Assembly: GCA_001969505.1 (NCBI GenBank)
Contig: LSSK01000110.1
Coordinates: 64,001 to 74,770, forward strand
Length of the DNA stretch: 10,770 nt
DNA from: Zancudomyces culisetae
Lineage: Eukaryota; Kickxellomycota; Harpellomycetes; Harpellales; Legeriomycetaceae
Direction: 5' to 3'
A model generated the notes under the pieces. That model was not told the DNA's origin, ran no database searches, and saw only the letters and a program-made list of their open reading frames with translations. Positions 7,265 to 10,770 of the stretch are shown here, in pieces. The translations under genes were made by a program, and so were the position numbers. Positions within the stretch are counted from its first letter, which is position 1, and every line of letters begins with the position of its first letter.

Positions 7265-10200
7265 ATGTTTAAGGGAGTAGGTAGACTAAAACTTAGGCTC
7301 AATATAGCTGAGAATAACGTATCAGATACTTTGGATAATAGCGCAAAGAAAAAGAACCAAGGGCAAGAAAACAGAAAAAAACACGATAACACGTCCATGG
7401 AGATGAACGGTGAAAAAAAAGAAGGAATTGTATCAGGAGATTGCGCGAATATGGACTGTGATATTAAGCAGAAAAGCACACAAAATATCGAACAACATAC
7501 GTGTGTAGAGAAGGGAGAATTGAGAGCTGAAAAAACGGTTCCTAATACACCAGAGCGGTTTCCGTATCTTGAAGACATAAAAAAGTCAAAGTCAACGACA
7601 AAAATGACATTAAAAGACAGAATAATAGATAAAACAAGTAATAGTTTTGAGGATAGTGAGAGAAATAATGCTAGCCCACTAAAAGGTGGGGAAAAGGAAG
7701 ATGCGAACGAAGAAAAAGGTGTATCCAAGGTGGGTGTGAAGGATATCACTGAAATGAGCAGTGGTAGTAGTGAGGGAGTAGGGGTTAGTGGAAGCACAAC
7801 GGAGGTTGAGAGTAATAAAATGGTTGCAGGAGGAATCCAAGTGGCTATGGTGGAAACGAATGGCGAAAAGGAAAATATTCAAGGTCGATTAGATGACTCT
7901 CACTCGGCATCGCCCAGGAGACTGCGGTTAATTACAAGAAACAAAGGTAATGATAAGACAGGAGCTCCCAACATGGATGAAAGCGCGAATACTTTACCGA
8001 ATATAGTACAACCCAAGCAAGAAAAGTCGAGTGAGGGGGGAAAAAAGCATACATTAAGTGTTCATCATTATGTCGAAGGAAATAGAAAGGTATGATATTT
8101 GCAACATTGATTGTAATTAGTCAGATTTTGTAGTTAAATTATCATGTTTTCATATATACTAAATAGTACGTATTGGACCCGGAGTTAATTTCAGATCATG
8201 AGAAATCAGTACACAAGGAATTCTTTACAAACAAGCTAAACAAGACAGCAGATAGATATTTCAAAATCAGAAACTTTATATTGATGCGATGGGAGGAGAC
8301 AAAGCCAGAGTATCTAACAAAGATTTCGTCAAGACTTGGGCTTGTGGGGTGTGGAGATGTAAATGCAATAGGCAGAGTACACACTTGGCTGGAAAAGATT
8401 GAAGCCATAAACAAAGGAGTGTACCCAAAGAGATATTTTCCCTCGTCATCTAATAAGCAGCCGCCTGCTATGGAGCGGACTACTAAAAAAGCCAGGCTTG
8501 AAGAGAGTGGCACCACCACGCCTGAAGAACCGAGGTACTCAGCGGCAGATTCAGCTACTACATCGAGCAGACGCAGCACCCGATTAAGAGATTCTACAGC
8601 AAAGAAAAATAATGGTATGCCCATATCTGAGAAGCTCAAGTAAGTTTAACTATTAAAGGCACCGAGTTCCAAAGCACATGGTCTATCTAATATAGTTGAA
8701 TAACTTATCCATAAAACGTTAAATGTAGGAAAAAGGAAAAAAATGTTTGCATTGCACACCCCAATTGTTACTGTGCCATCTATTGTATGTGTAAAAAACA
8801 TATTGGATTCAAGAAACCTGGCGAGGATAGGCAAGCTTGGGCTTGTTTTAGATTGAGTAGTGACTTCAAGAAGGAGCGAGACAGTAGGCCAGCACCATTG
8901 TCGCCGCCGTCGCGGTCATCTGTTGACTCGTCGCCCGGAGTACCTGATATAATCGTTGAGAAAAAAGGTAATACAGAATGGCGAGAGCTTTTTTTTCCTG
9001 TTGGTATTTGTAGTATGCTATATCAGAATAACTCATACATTGTGATTTTTACCGTTGTTGTTGATCTTTTACTCTTAAAAAGGGTCAACTATTTTTATCA
9101 TATGATTATATTCGCTTTACTATCTGATGTTTGTATAGACAAGTACCACGTGATGGTAAAGGATTTTGAAGAAGAAAACCCTCGTAAATTTTCATTGTAT
9201 ATAGATTCCGCTGTAATGGTGAGTAGCTATAAGTTTATATTTGCAAGGAGTATGTGCGGCTGTGGTACATTCGCTTCATCAACCTGGTTTATATTATCCA
9301 CCACTACTTTCTGCTAAAAATGGCAAATTATAGCATGAAGTCATATATATCTGATAGGATTTTGTAGCGTTTCATGCAAGCACATACGGTGACTGTGTAC
9401 AGGGTTTCCTTGGAGGGTGCTATGACCCTTTAGAAAAAATATTGTATGTTACTCTGGCATATCCAGGTGAAATGGATGAATCGGAAGACGATGTAAGGCA
9501 TCTCTACCTTTCTTCGAGTTAAATTGTTTCAACTTTACTTAATTTGTACCGATTGACATGTAGAATGACCAAAGCCCGAAATCTGAAAACGAAGCAAGGA
9601 CCGAGTTCGAAGCAGCTGGGTTTTACACTGTTGGGTTTTACCGATATAAGAAATCCGATCATTATGATGGTTCATCTCTCAGAACTTGCGATGTATCACG
9701 CCAAATGGTATTGCAGGTAAGTGTAACTGTAGCTCTTATGTAAAACGAGGCCATCAATCACTTGATTTTTGTTATTATTTTATTTATCACGACCCCAGGT
9801 TTACCTTTTAATCTCAAAGTGATATATATACATGCATTCAATCATATAGAATATCATGTTTATGAACGGAAGGAATATTCCACTTATCCAACTGATTGGA
9901 AATACGGGATCTCCGGATGCACCACCTTCAAAGCCAATTTATGATGCCGTTTATATAGATTCTACGATCCCTATTGTTTCCGGTATTTTGGGTAATTGCA
10001 ACAACACTCATCTTACAAATTTGAAATAAGAATAACTCGCGATGGTATCCGCTAACCATTGACAACTTTTATTACTTTAAAAAAAAAACCAAACAAGTAT
10101 AATGTAAACTTGTATTCGTAGGTTCACCATATAGGCTAAAGCCGTACAATACTACACTGATTCAATACGATAAATACTTCAAGGGTTTGCGCACATCTGT

Positions 10201-10415
10201 TCTTAATCATACTAATACAATCAAAAGGTAAGAATTTTTGGAATATTTTATAGTTGGACTTTTCAGTATTGTCTCTATAGAACGGTATAATAGCAAGCTG
10301 TGTTTTCTTGGACAAAAATTACTAACACGTATCTATTCAACATTCACTAATTAGAGGTACTGCTGATAGCAAGCTCGAAAACGCTGGTGTTCTAAATGTG
10401 GATATTGACGCATAG
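7265..10415 (+). CDS. MYSM1-like: MYSM1-like SWIRM + MPN-domain chromatin protein with degenerate JAMM site, nine exons
   Basis: Related to MYSM1 (2A-DUB), a chromatin protein whose animal form removes ubiquitin from histone H2A. My exons are 7265-8089, 8167-8639, 8729-8967, 9139-9218, 9358-9492, 9564-9716, 9850-9991, 10122-10227 and 10355-10415. All introns are GT-AG (77, 89, 171, 139, 71, 133, 130 and 127 nt), and phases agree throughout, giving about 737 aa; human is 828. Residues 1-275 are low-complexity and rich in Lys, Glu, Ser and Asn. SWIRM is at about 285-360. Basic, probably disordered sequence follows (KKAR at 382-385, RRSTRLR at 410-416), then a Cys/His cluster (440-472), then an MPN domain (about 513-717). 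No SANT domain is seen, although human MYSM1 has one. An in-frame TAG at 7184 with no ATG in between supports the 7265 start if there is no upstream exon. The JAMM residues are lost, so deubiquitinase activity is unlikely. The 3' end is uncertain: translation could stop at 10231 if unspliced, or at 10354 via an acceptor at 10266. Confidence 0.85.
8194..8421 (+). other. SWIRM domain segment of the MYSM1-like gene
   Basis: Residues about 285-360 of the spliced protein. The motifs DRYFKIRNFILMRWE, KPEYLTKISSRLGL, CGDVNAIGRVHTWLE and AINKG correspond closely to the MYSM1 SWIRM domain as I recall it (PERYLKIRNYIL, KPKYLNKTSVRPGL, CGDVNCIGRIHTYLE, AINFG). The MYSM1 type is distinguished from the Ada2, Swi3 and LSD1 types by the NCGDVN-like loop and the IHTYLE helix. 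SWIRM domains bind DNA or nucleosomes, so chromatin tethering is likely retained. Confidence 0.92.
9139..10227 (+). other. MPN (JAMM-fold) domain segment lacking catalytic residues
   Basis: Exons 4-8, residues about 513-717. Fold landmarks are recognisable: GFLGG (555-559) after the first helix, LYVTLAYPGEMD (583-nt exon, residues 569-580), GFYTVGFY (603-610), SLR (622-624) and IPLIQLIGN (645-653), then SPYRLKPY. At the metal site, the position of the usual Glu before GxLGG is Cys552 (Asp551 precedes it). His-x-His is Arg611-Tyr-Lys613, and the Asp after SLR is Thr625, with Asp627 two residues later. Comparison is to the MYSM1 pattern as recalled, GWYHSHP then SLRDID. Confidence 0.85.
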
Positions 10416-10770
10416 CTGTGATTTTAGAAGAAAGGAAACTTTAGCTCGTAAAGAATCGTAGGGCATCACAAAACTGACAACTAAATATGTTTAGTACTTG
10501 TCGTTGGATTCAACAGTCTCTTGTTTTAGTACTATCACCCAAAACTATTTCTCAAAAAAAAGTTTTACATCCACCGCTATTTTTTAACTTAACTATGAAC
10601 ATCACTGAGTCGCTGTTAGATTTTATTTTTTGTGTAGAACTTTTAATAAATTAGCTAATGTGGTGAAACTAGGTGAGGATATTATGCATGGTGGGTGTTT
10701 ATAGCAGGTACCCGATGCATTTGTGGTGGACTCAACAAGTCGTCATTCTATGCTAAGATCATTTTTTCCT
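10416..10770. other. 3' flank of the MYSM1-like gene
   Basis: About 355 nt with no supported gene; stop codons are frequent in all frames. It probably contains the 3' UTR and the start of the next spacer. Confidence 0.6.
10645..10650 (+). terminator. Candidate poly(A) signal AATAAA
   Basis: A canonical AATAAA hexamer sits about 230 nt after the proposed MYSM1-like stop, preceded by a T-rich stretch. In AT-rich DNA this hexamer is common by chance, so the assignment is tentative. Confidence 0.3.

Noticed and set aside
7243-7797. 184-codon open frame on the minus strand opposite the first MYSM1-like exon
   Set aside because: It mirrors a Lys/Glu/Ser-rich coding exon, which yields Phe/Ser/Leu-rich antisense frames; no domain or start context of its own.
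8180-8194. Alternative acceptor TTTCAG at 8194 for the first intron of the MYSM1-like gene
   Set aside because: With the donor at 8090 it throws the SWIRM domain out of frame, whereas the acceptor at 8166 keeps the frame.
8196-8639. 147-codon minus-strand open frame opposite the SWIRM exon
   Set aside because: The sense strand encodes an unmistakable SWIRM domain; the antisense frame is a shadow.
9717-9785. Alternative shorter intron ending at the ACCCCAG near 9800
   Set aside because: In the required phase it meets a stop after seven codons, while the acceptor at 9849 gives an open frame continuing MPN-like sequence.
10233-10243. AATTTTTGGA resembling an Sm-protein site of a snRNA
   Set aside because: It lies in the last intron region of the MYSM1-like gene, with no snRNA stem-loops or conserved snRNA motifs around it.
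1-10770. CRISPR arrays, bacterial operons, transposons and tRNA or rRNA genes
   Set aside because: No spaced direct repeats, no transposase or reverse-transcriptase frames, and no tRNA B-box with a foldable cloverleaf were seen by eye on either strand.

Overview
This is eukaryotic nuclear DNA, AT-rich, with short spliceosomal introns (39-171 nt depending on model; 71-171 nt for the firm ones), GT-AG borders, weak polypyrimidine tracts and compact genes. The gene content (a 26S proteasome lid subunit, a fungal-style mitochondrial PPR protein, a MYSM1-type SWIRM/MPN chromatin protein) fits an opisthokont. A fungus, perhaps an early-diverging one, is my best guess, but the window does not name the lineage.

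Layout. (1) Positions 1427 to 91, minus strand: a complete five-exon RPN11/PSMD14 gene (307 aa) with an intact JAMM zinc-protease motif and a 13-nt micro-exon. (2) 1428-3037: a 1.6 kb divergent spacer with no gene that I can support. (3) 3038-4771, plus strand: a single-exon 577-aa pentatricopeptide-repeat (PPR) protein with a likely mitochondrial presequence. (4) 4772-7264: a 2.5 kb spacer with a T-rich pentamer tract, a C-rich tract, nested inverted repeats around a G-rich tract and a compact 36-nt hairpin, but no credible gene. (5) 7265 to about 10415, plus strand: a multi-exon gene that I assembled by splicing (about 737 aa). It has a disordered charged N-terminus, a SWIRM domain closely resembling that of MYSM1, a Cys/His cluster and a C-terminal MPN domain. 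(6) 10416-10770: 3' flank.

The main discovery is that the MPN domain of the MYSM1-like protein has lost the JAMM metal site. The Glu position is Cys, the His-x-His is Arg-x-Lys and the Asp is displaced or replaced, while the surrounding MPN fold signature is kept. It therefore looks like a pseudo-deubiquitinase or chromatin scaffold rather than an active H2A deubiquitinase. The intact RPN11 in the same window serves as an internal control. The three genes do not form an operon or an evident pathway. RPN11 and the MYSM1-like gene share only the MPN fold family and a ubiquitin theme.
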